The notes: generated by a model not told the origin, from the letters alone. DNA of 6,868 nt from Selenomonas sp. (GCA_003518745.1 DOYB01000160.1:1-6868); one strand, 5' to 3'. Shown: positions 1 through 6,868, counted from the first letter of the stretch. Numbers and translations are program-made.

Positions 1-1032
1 CCTATGATAATGAACCGTAAGCTCTGGGAGCAGTCGGGGCATTGGGCGCATTACAAGGAAAATATGTACTTCACTCAGATAGATGAGGAAGATTACGCCG
101 TAAAGCCCATGAATTGCCCCGGCGGTATGCTGGTCTACAACTCCCATATCCATAGCTACAGGGATCTTCCCCTGCGTCTCGGGGAGCTTGGCCTGGTACA
201 TCGTCATGAGCTTTCCGGCGCGCTTCATGGTTTATTCCGTGTCCGTAACTTCACTCAGGATGATGCCCATCTCTTTATGACTCCTGAGCAGGTAGAGGAA
301 GAAATCCAGCACACCATCGACCTCTTTGACGAGGTGTACAAGACCTTCGGTCTTTCCTACAAGGCAGAGCTCAGCACCCGTCCCGAGGACTCCATGGGCT
401 CCGATGAGGTCTGGGAAATGGCCACCAATGCCCTGCAAAAGGCTTTGGAGAACCGTGGTCTGGAGTATGTGGTTAACGAGGGAGATGGGGCCTTCTATGG
501 TCCGAAAATAGACTTCCATCTGAAGGATTCCATAGGACGTACATGGCAGTGCGGTACGATTCAGTTGGATATGCTCATGCCTGAGAAGTTCGATCTCACC
601 TATGTGGGTGAGGACGGTCAGAAGCATCGCCCTGTCATGCTCCACCGGGTCGTATACGGCAGCATAGAACGCTTTATCGGCATCCTCATTGAGAACTACG
701 CGGGAGCTTTCCCTGTATGGCTTGCCCCTGTGCAGGTGCGTATCCTGCCAATTACGGACAAACACATGGACTATGCCTATAAGCTGAAGAAAAAGATGTT
801 CGATTTGGGGCTCCGTGTCGAGGTGGATGCCAGGAATGAAAAGACCGGCTACAAGATTCGCGAGAGTCAGGTGAAGAAAACCCCATATACCCTTGTGGTG
901 GGGGATCAGGAAATGAGCAACGGCAGTGCTGCCATCAGGAAATACGGTCACAAGGACAGCGAGACTATGCTGGTGGACGAATTCATTTCCTATGTTGGAG
1001 AAAAAATAAGGAATAAGGACGAGGAATTCTAA
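1..1032 (+). CDS. thrS: Threonyl-tRNA synthetase, C-terminal part (5' end outside window)
   Basis: Class II threonyl-tRNA synthetase, a cytoplasmic enzyme that charges tRNA-Thr using ATP and threonine. The frame is open from base 1, so the ATG at 4 is internal; it aligns near residue 297 of the 642-residue E. coli enzyme. The TGS, editing and motif 1 regions are therefore outside the window. Counting from that ATG, the zinc ligands are Cys38 (in MNCPGG), His89 (in FTQDDAH) and His214, matching E. coli C334, H385 and H511. Motif 2 Arg67 and motif 3 Arg223 (in GSIERF) match R363 and R520. The anticodon-binding domain runs from about residue 237 to the end and keeps Glu303 and Arg312, equivalents of the anticodon-reading E600 and R609. 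Every visible key residue is intact, so the gene looks functional. It is followed by its own terminator. Any upstream T-box leader cannot be seen. Confidence 0.97.
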   Translation, partial: PMIMNRKLWEQSGHWAHYKENMYFTQIDEEDYAVKPMNCPGGMLVYNSHIHSYRDLPLRLGELGLVHRHELSGALHGLFRVRNFTQDDAHLFMTPEQVEEEIQHTIDLFDEVYKTFGLSYKAELSTRPEDSMGSDEVWEMATNALQKALENRGLEYVVNEGDGAFYGPKIDFHLKDSIGRTWQCGTIQLDMLMPEKFDLTYVGEDGQKHRPVMLHRVVYGSIERFIGILIENYAGAFPVWLAPVQVRILPITDKHMDYAYKLKKKMFDLGLRVEVDARNEKTGYKIRESQVKKTPYTLVVGDQEMSNGSAAIRKYGHKDSETMLVDEFISYVGEKIRNKDEEF

Positions 1033-1053
1033 ACAGTAGAAGTTTTTGATAAT

Positions 1054-1088
1054 AGAGGAGAGCAGGGGAGCCTGCTCTTCTTTCTATT
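1054..1088 (+). terminator. Rho-independent terminator after thrS
   Basis: The arms 1054-1066 and 1071-1083 pair over 13 bp around a GGAG tetraloop. The inner 8 bp (AGAGCAGG with CCTGCTCT) are perfect, and the outer 5 bp include two G-U pairs. The 3' arm is itself T-rich and runs into CTATT, giving the usual GC stem plus U-rich tail. It begins 21 nt after the thrS stop, the expected place for a terminator ending thrS transcription. Confidence 0.8.
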
Positions 1089-1115
1089 GCGGAAAAACAA
1101 GCCTTGGTATATCAT
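1087..1115 (+). promoter_or_regulatory. Candidate sigma-A/sigma-70 promoter for the U32-mutS2 unit
   Basis: TTGCGG at 1087-1092 and TATCAT at 1110-1115 are 17 nt apart. The -10 box matches TATAAT at 5 of 6 positions, but the -35 box keeps only the TTG. The site lies just after the thrS terminator and about 48 nt before the U32 start, where a promoter would be needed if thrS transcription ends at the hairpin. The match is weak and the region is AT-rich, so this is a guess supported mainly by position. Confidence 0.3.
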
Positions 1116-1148
1116 TAAGGAAGTAATTTTTAGATAGTTTCTAACGCA

Positions 1149-1157
1149 AGAGGTGAT
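1149..1157 (+). promoter_or_regulatory. Ribosome binding site that decides the U32 start
   Basis: AGAGGTGAT closely matches the anti-Shine-Dalgarno complement AAGGAGGTGAT with one G missing. Its GGTG core ends 8 nt before the ATG at 1164, a normal distance. The alternative TTG start at 1158 directly abuts the site, which is too close. The start is therefore placed at 1164. Confidence 0.8.
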
Positions 1158-1163
1158 TTGTAT

Positions 1164-3653
1164 ATGGGGAGGGTGGAGCTTTTGGCTCCCGCGGGGAGCA
1201 GAGAGGCATTGACGGCCGCGGTTGAAAGCGGCGCGGACGCGGTATATCTGGCGGGGAATCGTTTCGGTGCCCGGGCCTATGCGGATAATTTCGACGAGGA
1301 GGGACTGAGGGAAGCCATAGGCTTTGCCCATCTTCGCCATGTGGCAGTACACGTTACGGTTAATACGGCTGTGGCGGATTCGGAGCTGCGGTCGCTGGCA
1401 GAGTATTTGCGTTTTCTCTATGAGGCAGGGGCTGACGCGGTACTGGTTCAGGATCTTGGCGCGGCTCGCCTTGCAAAGAAGCTGGTGCCTGAACTGCCGC
1501 TGCATGCAAGTACGCAGATGACGGTACACAATTATGACGGCGTTAAGGCACTGGAGGAACTGGGCTTCTCAAGAGTGGTACTTTCCCGTGAACTCTCGCT
1601 GAAGGAAATCAGGCAGATTTGTTCGAAGGCAAAGGCAGAGATCGAGGTTTTCATGCATGGGGCGCTCTGTGTCTGTTATTCGGGACAGTGCCTTATGAGC
1701 AGCATGATTGGCGGCAGATCCGGGAACCGCGGGCGCTGCGCCCAACCCTGCCGTCTGCCTTATACATTGGTTGACAGCTCGGGCCACAATGTACTGGAGG
1801 GGAAGGCCGGGGAATATCTCCTTTCTCCAAGGGATTTGAACACCATTGACCTGATTCCGGAGCTGTTGGAGGCAGGTGTCAGCTCCCTTAAGATAGAGGG
1901 CCGCATGAAGCGTCCGGAATATGTTGCGGTGGTTGTAAATACCTATCGCAACGCCATTGACAGCTATGAAAGGGATGGCGCTTACCGGGTTACCGATGAG
2001 AACCGCCGCAATCTGGCACAGATTTTCAACAGGGACTTTACCACCGCATATCTGGAGAAGGTTCAGGGAGCGGCTATGATGAGCGACCGGCGCCCTAACA
2101 ACAGGGGACTCCTGTTGGGGCGGGTTACGGGATATGACAGGGAAAAGCGCCTTGTGACAGTGAAGCTTTCGGAGAAGTTGAATATAGGGGACCAGGTGGA
2201 TTTCTGGGTTAAGGTTGGGGGCCGTGTGGCTGTAACCATTGGAGAGCTTTGGGACGGTAAAGGAAAATCTGTCTCAGAGGGACTGCCGGGGCAGGAGGTA
2301 TGCTTTTCGGTTCCTTCTCACGTCAGAGTTCATGACCGTGTATTCAAGGTGTATGACTCGAAGCTCATGGAAAAAGCCAAGTCTTTTTGGGCATCGGGTG
2401 CCCCTGTGCGCCGTATCCCAGTAAGCGTTGAGGTTAAGGCGCATTTGGGGGAGCCCATGCGTATCTATGTCAGAGACGCGGACGGTTTTGAAGCAGAAGC
2501 GGAAACGGAATTTATTGCGGAACCTGCGAAGAATCGTCCGCTGAACGAGGACGCTGTAAAGAAACAGATATCACGATTGGGAACTTCCATATTCAGTTTG
2601 GAGGAATGCAGGGTCGAGCTTCAGGAAAATCTCATGGTGCCCGTAAGCGAAATAAATGACGCAAGGCGCAGGGCGGTGCAGGCACTTGAGGAATGCAGGC
2701 TGGAGCAGTACAGGCGGAGTCCTGCTCCACGGGTGGATTTTCCAAGAACAAAAAAATGCAAGTCTGACACGTCTCCCGCTGAGCTTACCGCGGCAGTTGA
2801 CAGCATACCTCTGTTGGAGGCAGCGGTTTCAGCAGGGGTGGACGGTATCCTATTTGGAGGAGAGTCGTATCACCATGAGCTTCTTGCAGTCGGGCATTAT
2901 CAAAAGGCAGTGGAGCTTGTCAGGAACGCAGGGAAGAGAATATATTTCAATACCCCGCGTATCGTAAGGGGAGGAGAACAGAAGCAGCTGGAGAAAATTC
3001 TTGAGGCTGCGGTTGATTTAAGGCCTGAAGGCGTATACGTCCACAATATCGGTACGCTGCATCTGGCAAAGGAATACACGGATATCCCGGTTTACACCGA
3101 TTATTCCCTTATTTCCTACAATAGCATGACACTTGAATTTCTGGCAGAGCAGGGAATCGCAGGAGCGACTCTTTCGCCTGAACTCACCTGGCAGCAGGTG
3201 AATGAATTGGCAGCTATAAGTCCAATAACTTTGGAATGTATTGTACATGGGAGGCTGGAGCTTATGGTTTCGTCTTATTGCGTTACAGGCAGCTTTCTTG
3301 GAAATCTGGGTGAGGGCGCATGCAGCAGGCCATGCGGCAGGGGAAGCTACAGCCTAAGGGATCGTAAGCAGGTGGATTTCCCCCTTGTTATGGATCAATT
3401 CTGCCGTATGCACGTGCTGAACAGCAAGGTTCTGAGCATGCTTCCTTATGGGGCAGACTTCGGCAGGGCAGGTATAAGGCGCATGCGCATAGAGGGCAGG
3501 GCGATGGAGGCGGAGGAATTATCAAACGTAATCCGCGCTTATCAGGAAATAAAGGAGGCTCCCCCGGGGGCAGTTGAGAATCCCATGGAGGATCTTCGCC
3601 ATATTGAGGGTAAAGACATTACCCGTGGTCATTATTTTCGTGGAGTGTTATAA
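1164..3653 (+). CDS. U32 family protein with DUF3656, RlhA-like, internally duplicated (829 aa)
   Basis: A 'peptidase U32' family protein. Characterised relatives are mostly RNA hydroxylation or Fe-S proteins (RlhA for 23S rRNA C2501, TrhP for tRNA U34, UbiU/UbiV in ubiquinone synthesis), not proven proteases. Residues 1 to about 290 form the first U32 domain, opening with VELLAPAG and carrying the signature EVFMHGALC around 163-169. Cys169, Cys176, Cys192 and Cys196 resemble the four-cysteine [4Fe-4S] site of this family; Cys171 is extra. About 310-405 looks like a beta-barrel extension. About 418-515 is DUF3656, recognisable by the RPL, LGTSIF and ARRRAVQAL elements. About 530-829 is a second, diverged U32 half with Cys706, Cys720, Cys724 and Cys747. 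DUF3656 favours the RlhA group, although E. coli RlhA is shorter (653 aa). No signal peptide or membrane segment is seen. The gene abuts mutS2. The family assignment is firm; the RNA substrate is inferred. Confidence 0.9.
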   Translation: MGRVELLAPAGSREALTAAVESGADAVYLAGNRFGARAYADNFDEEGLREAIGFAHLRHVAVHVTVNTAVADSELRSLAEYLRFLYEAGADAVLVQDLGAARLAKKLVPELPLHASTQMTVHNYDGVKALEELGFSRVVLSRELSLKEIRQICSKAKAEIEVFMHGALCVCYSGQCLMSSMIGGRSGNRGRCAQPCRLPYTLVDSSGHNVLEGKAGEYLLSPRDLNTIDLIPELLEAGVSSLKIEGRMKRPEYVAVVVNTYRNAIDSYERDGAYRVTDENRRNLAQIFNRDFTTAYLEKVQGAAMMSDRRPNNRGLLLGRVTGYDREKRLVTVKLSEKLNIGDQVDFWVKVGGRVAVTIGELWDGKGKSVSEGLPGQEVCFSVPSHVRVHDRVFKVYDSKLMEKAKSFWASGAPVRRIPVSVEVKAHLGEPMRIYVRDADGFEAEAETEFIAEPAKNRPLNEDAVKKQISRLGTSIFSLEECRVELQENLMVPVSEINDARRRAVQALEECRLEQYRRSPAPRVDFPRTKKCKSDTSPAELTAAVDSIPLLEAAVSAGVDGILFGGESYHHELLAVGHYQKAVELVRNAGKRIYFNTPRIVRGGEQKQLEKILEAAVDLRPEGVYVHNIGTLHLAKEYTDIPVYTDYSLISYNSMTLEFLAEQGIAGATLSPELTWQQVNELAAISPITLECIVHGRLELMVSSYCVTGSFLGNLGEGACSRPCGRGSYSLRDRKQVDFPLVMDQFCRMHVLNSKVLSMLPYGADFGRAGIRRMRIEGRAMEAEELSNVIRAYQEIKEAPPGAVENPMEDLRHIEGKDITRGHYFRGVL
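3642..3645 (+). promoter_or_regulatory. mutS2 ribosome binding site inside the end of the U32 gene
   Basis: GGAG lies 8 nt before the mutS2 ATG at 3654, within the last codons of the U32 gene. The U32 stop TAA (3651-3653) is immediately followed by this ATG. A ribosome ending the first gene would sit on the second start, which suggests translational coupling. Confidence 0.65.
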
Positions 3654-6020
3654 ATGGAACAGGAAGTTTTTCAGGTTTTAGAATACGACAGAATTCGGAA
3701 AATGCTCGCGGACAGAGCCGGCTCCATTATGGGGAAGGAACTCGCTGTGGAGCTTTTACCTTCAAGCGAATTTGATGAGGTTCAGGATCGTATGAGGGAA
3801 ACAGCGGAAGCTGTTCGTTTGCTTGCCCTTTCCTCGCCACCCCTTGGAGGCATACGGGATATTCGCTCAGGGCTGAAGAAGGGGAAGCTTGGGGCGGTGC
3901 TTGAGGCCGAGGAAATACTGGACGTAATAAGCAGCATGTATGCCATGCGAGGTGTTAAGAAATTCTTCAAGGAATGCGAGGAAGATGCCCAAATACTGAA
4001 GGAATGCGCTTCAGGCATTGAGATTTTGGGTAATCTGGAGCGTCAGCTGGAAAACGCCATAGACGAGCATGGGGCTGTTCGTGATGATGCCACCATGGAG
4101 CTGGCGCGTATCCGGAGGGAGCTGAAAAGTGCCCAGAGCAGGATCAAAGAAAAGGTTTCCTCGATTCTCCATGACAGCAGCTATCAGAAGTATTTTCAGG
4201 ATGCCATCGTAACCATGCGTGATGACCGCTATGTCATTCCGGTGAAGCAGGAGTACAGGAATCAGTTCCCGGGACTTGTACACGACCAGTCTGCCAGCGG
4301 ATCGACACTGTTCATTGAGCCAATGGCCATAGTGGAGCTGAACAACGATGTGAAGCAGCTTGCCATGGCGGAGATCCATGAGGTTGAGCGTATTCTGCGC
4401 ATGCTTTCCGCGGAGATAATGAAGCATGGGGATATTCTCATGGAAAATATGGAACGGCTTGCTCAGATAGACTTTGCCTTCGCAAAGGCAAGGCTGGCGC
4501 GGGACATGAATGCCAGTGAACCAATCCTGAACCAATCAGGGAAAACCATACTTCGTCAGGCAAGACATCCGCTTATCCCGGCGGATCGTGTGGTTCCCAT
4601 TGATCTGGAGATAGGTACGGGGTACAGAATGCTGCTGGTTACCGGCCCCAATACCGGGGGAAAAACCGTCAGCATGAAGACCCTTGGCCTTATGGCACTC
4701 ATGGCTCAGTCGGGTTGTTTCCTGCCTGCGGCTTTAGGCTCGGAAATCTCAATCTACAGGAATATATATGCTGATATAGGGGATGAGCAGAGCATTGAGC
4801 AGAGCTTATCCACCTTTTCGGCGCATATGACACATCTGGTAAGCATTCTGACGAAGGCTGAGGAGGAGGATCTGCTGCTTTTGGATGAAATCGGAGCAGG
4901 TACCGATCCGGAGGAGGGGGCGGCCCTTGCCACAGCCATACTGGAACGGCTTCTAGAAATCCGCGCCACCACCGTGGCCACAACCCATTACTCCGATTTG
5001 AAGACCTTTGCCTATTCCCGTGAGGGCATAGAGAATGCCTGTGTAGAATTCGATATAGAGACTCTTCGCCCCACCTATAGGCTGCTCATCGGTATACCGG
5101 GGGCCAGCAATGCCTTTGCCATCAGCAGCAGACTTGGTCTTGGGGAGGCGCTGATACTTAGGGCTAAGCAGCTGGTGAAGGCTGAGCATGCCCAATTCGA
5201 GAATGTCATCAACGAATTGGAAAATGAAAAGATGATGTACGAGCAGAGAAATGCCGACATCCTTGAGCGTCAGCAGCGTGTAACCCAGCTGGAGAAAAAG
5301 GTTGCAGCCATGAAGGAGGAGCTTGCGAAATCTAAGGGGGAGATAATCCGAAAGGCCCGAGAGAAAAGCGCGGCTATGATCCGCCAGACGAAGCGGGAAT
5401 CCGAGGAAATCATAGAATCCCTGAAGGCGCAGTTCAATGACTTTGGGATTCAGAAGCGCCAGCAGGCCATCCAGGAGGCAAGGGACAGGCTGCGGGAGGC
5501 AGCGGACAAGGCAAATCCGGGCATAATGTCGCAGAAAATCTACAACAAACGCATAGATTTGAAGCAGCTTGCCGTTGGTGATGTGGTGTATGTCACGCGG
5601 CTGGACCAAAAGGGTACGGTTATGGCCATAAAGGGCAAGGAGCTTGAGGTTCAGATTGGAAGCCTGCGGACCAATATAAAGTCTTCGGATTGCCGTTTCA
5701 TTTCCAAGGGTGAGAAGAATAAGCCCGCGGAGGTGAAGTCCGTGAATTCCGCGACACTGCTCCAGAAGACAGCACAAATAGGCCGGGATATAGATATCCG
5801 CGGCCTGATGGTGGACGAAGCTGAGATTGTCATAGGTAAATTTCTGGATGACGCCGTAATGGCGGGACTAAACCAGGTACTAATCATCCACGGCAAGGGA
5901 ACAGGAGCCTTGAGGAAGGGGATACATGCATATCTGAAACACCATCGGAGTGTGCTCCGTTATGCCTTTGCCGATATTAACGAAGGGGGAACCGGGGCAA
6001 CCGTGGTAGAACTGAAATGA
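3654..6020 (+). CDS. mutS2: MutS2 family ATPase with C-terminal Smr domain (788 aa)
   Basis: Complete MutS2, close in length to B. subtilis MutS2 (about 785 aa). It lacks the mismatch-recognition domains of MutS. Residues 1 to about 295 are the core and clamp helices. The ABC-type ATPase starts near 300 with the HPLIP element. It has Walker A GPNTGGKT (331-338, Lys337), the LSTFS motif (385-389), Walker B LLLLDE (Asp411, Glu412) and switch His445 in TTHYSD. A charged coiled coil spans about 506-594, a KOW-like beta segment about 638-690, and the Smr domain about 710-788. The Smr motifs are DIRG (714-717), HGKGTGALR (746-754) and a terminal GGTGATVVEL. MutS2 is reported to split collided ribosomes in B. 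subtilis, to suppress recombination in Helicobacter pylori, and to have Smr-linked nuclease activity in some species. Which role dominates here cannot be told from sequence. It is probably co-transcribed with the U32 gene and converges with the DeoR regulator. Confidence 0.97.
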   Translation: MEQEVFQVLEYDRIRKMLADRAGSIMGKELAVELLPSSEFDEVQDRMRETAEAVRLLALSSPPLGGIRDIRSGLKKGKLGAVLEAEEILDVISSMYAMRGVKKFFKECEEDAQILKECASGIEILGNLERQLENAIDEHGAVRDDATMELARIRRELKSAQSRIKEKVSSILHDSSYQKYFQDAIVTMRDDRYVIPVKQEYRNQFPGLVHDQSASGSTLFIEPMAIVELNNDVKQLAMAEIHEVERILRMLSAEIMKHGDILMENMERLAQIDFAFAKARLARDMNASEPILNQSGKTILRQARHPLIPADRVVPIDLEIGTGYRMLLVTGPNTGGKTVSMKTLGLMALMAQSGCFLPAALGSEISIYRNIYADIGDEQSIEQSLSTFSAHMTHLVSILTKAEEEDLLLLDEIGAGTDPEEGAALATAILERLLEIRATTVATTHYSDLKTFAYSREGIENACVEFDIETLRPTYRLLIGIPGASNAFAISSRLGLGEALILRAKQLVKAEHAQFENVINELENEKMMYEQRNADILERQQRVTQLEKKVAAMKEELAKSKGEIIRKAREKSAAMIRQTKRESEEIIESLKAQFNDFGIQKRQQAIQEARDRLREAADKANPGIMSQKIYNKRIDLKQLAVGDVVYVTRLDQKGTVMAIKGKELEVQIGSLRTNIKSSDCRFISKGEKNKPAEVKSVNSATLLQKTAQIGRDIDIRGLMVDEAEIVIGKFLDDAVMAGLNQVLIIHGKGTGALRKGIHAYLKHHRSVLRYAFADINEGGTGATVVELK

Positions 6021-6047
6021 AGCATTAAGACTGATCGGTTCTGTTTT
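6007..6047 (+). terminator. Weak candidate terminator of mutS2, overlapping the regulator's 3' end
   Basis: Positions 6007-6015 (TAGAACTGA) can pair with 6035-6043 (TCGGTTCTG) over 9 bp, with two G-U pairs within the stem ends and interior, around a 19-nt loop. TTTT follows at 6044-6047. It spans the mutS2 stop codon and the last codons of the opposing gene. The stem is not GC-rich and the loop is long, so this is tentative. No matching T-run exists for transcription on the minus strand. Confidence 0.3.
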
Positions 6048-6828
6048 CCAATTCAATAATCTTGATGCCGATGCTTCTCATTTTGTCAAGCTCCTGCTGA
6101 TCTCCGCCCTGGCAGGTAATGAGAGTGTCCACATCGTTTATGGAGCCACTGAGGAAATTGTGGCTCCTTCCTATTTTATTGGTGGCTGCCAGTACATAGC
6201 ATGTATTGCAGCGCTTCATCATCAGCTCATTTACCGCGGTTTCCGGCAGGATCGCTGTGGTGATGCCGCTATCAGCACCAATGCCGCCAACACCAATGAA
6301 TGCTTTGTTGGCAGAAATCTTGGAGAGGGTATTCAGCGCGAATTCACCCACCATGGACTGTTTGCGCTTATATACTTCTCCGCCGGTAAGTATGATTTCC
6401 ACCTGGGGATCCTTGGGATAAACCAAAACGTTTCCGTTATTGGTGACCACCACAACCCTTTTTCCGCGAAGATAATCCAGAAGCAGCAGTGTGGTGGAGC
6501 TGGAATTAATGAAGATAGTGTCACCCTCATCCACGAGGGTGGCGGCATAGCTTGCGATTATGTGCTTCTGGTCCGAATCTATCTTGATCCTTGAGAACTG
6601 GGCCTGGGTGCCGTCATCCTCCTGAAGCGTGCCCTCTATGAGCTGTGCGCCACCATGGAACCGCGTGACCAGTCCCTGCTTTTCAAACACTTGCAGATCT
6701 CTGCGTATGGTAGTAGGGGAAACTTTGAGCTTGGCAGACAGGGTTTCCACATCGATGGTCCTGTTTTCCTCCAATTCCTTCAATAAAGCCTGCTGCCTCT
6801 TGAATACTACGCTTTTGCTGTTTTTCAT
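6025..6828 (-). CDS. DeoR-family transcriptional regulator (267 aa)
   Basis: DNA-binding regulator of the DeoR/GlpR family, whose members usually repress sugar or sugar-phosphate operons and are released by a phosphorylated effector. The N-terminal winged helix-turn-helix covers about residues 10-62, with the recognition segment SPTTIRRDL (37-45) and wing sequence VTRFHGGA (54-61). The sensor domain spans about 84-260: TNNG (129-132), LTGG (147-150), VGEFA (160-164) and GVGGI (179-183). Two usual pocket motifs differ: INSSSTT (107-113) where D-x-G-T-T is typical, and AATNK (214-218) where A-D-x-S-K is typical. The start at 6828 is chosen because GGAGAGG lies 6 nt before it. An in-frame ATG at 6867 would add 13 residues but has only one base of upstream sequence in the window. 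The gene converges on mutS2 with a 4-nt gap, so its targets probably lie beyond the right edge. The effector is unknown. Confidence 0.92.
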   Translation of the reverse strand: MKNSKSVVFKRQQALLKELEENRTIDVETLSAKLKVSPTTIRRDLQVFEKQGLVTRFHGGAQLIEGTLQEDDGTQAQFSRIKIDSDQKHIIASYAATLVDEGDTIFINSSSTTLLLLDYLRGKRVVVVTNNGNVLVYPKDPQVEIILTGGEVYKRKQSMVGEFALNTLSKISANKAFIGVGGIGADSGITTAILPETAVNELMMKRCNTCYVLAATNKIGRSHNFLSGSINDVDTLITCQGGDQQELDKMRSIGIKIIELENRTDQS

Positions 6829-6834
6829 GGTAAT

Positions 6835-6841
6835 CCTCTCC
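6835..6841 (-). promoter_or_regulatory. Ribosome binding site of the DeoR-family gene
   Basis: Read on the minus strand, GGAGAGG occurs 6 nt before the ATG at 6828. This is a strong, well-placed site and fixes the start at 6828 over the upstream ATG at 6867. The remaining 27 bases to the window edge are too few to locate a promoter or operator. Confidence 0.8.
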
Positions 6842-6868
6842 AAATCAAGTTGCAGTTGTTTACACATA

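Noticed and set aside
232..951. 239-codon open frame on the minus strand inside thrS
   Set aside because: It lies in exact antisense codon register with thrS. Such frames stay open when the sense strand avoids TTA, CTA and TCA codons. The protein shows no recognisable domain, while the sense strand is unmistakably ThrRS.
1158..1163. TTG at 1158 as the start of the U32 gene
   Set aside because: It directly abuts the Shine-Dalgarno sequence. The ATG at 1164 has normal spacing and gives the usual MGRVELLAPAG-type N-terminus.
1029..1529. 166-codon minus-strand frame running across the intergenic region into the U32 gene
   Set aside because: It is in register with the U32 codons, has no domain, and reads through the thrS terminator hairpin.
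3551..3576. Strong Shine-Dalgarno-like AAAGGAGG followed by a CCCCCGGGGG palindrome and a TTG, 80-100 nt before mutS2
   Set aside because: The only nearby start is a TTG about 15 nt away opening a 30-odd codon frame with no features. The palindrome has no loop, so it is a poor hairpin. These bases fit ordinary U32 codons.
4953..5777. 274-codon open frame on the minus strand inside mutS2
   Set aside because: It is also in exact antisense register with conserved MutS2 ATPase and coiled-coil codons. It has no recognisable family, so codon bias explains it.
5781..5805. Quasi-palindrome GGATAT-AG-ATATCC flanked by GGCC on both sides
   Set aside because: It encodes the conserved Smr DIDIRG residues, where the repeated Asp-Ile codons create the symmetry. 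The 2-nt loop is too short and no T-run follows, so it is not a terminator.
6160..6594. 144-codon plus-strand frame inside the DeoR-family gene
   Set aside because: It is in antisense register with the regulator's sensor domain, which has clear family motifs. The plus-strand product has none.
6829..6867. ATG at 6867 as the start of the DeoR-family gene
   Set aside because: The extra 13 residues include the stretch encoding the strong GGAGAGG site, which is correctly spaced for the ATG at 6828. Family members normally begin shortly before the helix-turn-helix.

Overview
This is an ordinary bacterial chromosome segment holding four housekeeping or regulatory genes. I see no mobile element, CRISPR array, RNA gene or unknown multi-gene system in it. 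The sequence suggests a Firmicutes-type anaerobe. The Shine-Dalgarno sites are strong and close to AGGAGGTGAT, and MutS2 is present with a C-terminal Smr domain. The large U32 protein is an RlhA-like Fe-S type common in anaerobic Firmicutes. Base composition near half GC and the wording of the MutS2 and ThrRS proteins make me lean towards the Negativicutes (Selenomonas-like); this is an impression from memory, not a database result.

Layout. Positions 1-1032 (+) hold the 3' half of thrS (threonyl-tRNA synthetase), cut by the left window edge and ending at a strong Rho-independent terminator (about 1054-1088). A short intergenic stretch (about 1089-1163) carries a weak promoter candidate and a good ribosome binding site. 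Positions 1164-3653 (+) encode an 829-residue U32/DUF3656 protein built from two divergent U32 halves, each with its own cysteine set. Its stop codon is followed with no gap by mutS2 at 3654-6020 (+), a complete MutS2 with Walker A and B motifs, coiled coil, KOW-like segment and Smr domain. Positions 6025-6828 (-) hold a complete DeoR-family regulator that converges on mutS2 with a 4-nt gap. Its promoter region and any target operon lie mostly or entirely beyond the right edge.

How the genes fit together. ThrRS charges tRNA-Thr. The U32 protein resembles RlhA/TrhP RNA hydroxylases that modify 23S rRNA or tRNA. MutS2 is known in Bacillus subtilis to act on collided ribosomes, besides older proposals in recombination control. 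The plus-strand genes therefore share a translation theme, and the U32-mutS2 pair is probably one translationally coupled unit. The DeoR regulator appears unrelated and probably controls a sugar-related operon outside the window. No gene-free stretch exceeds 300 bases.
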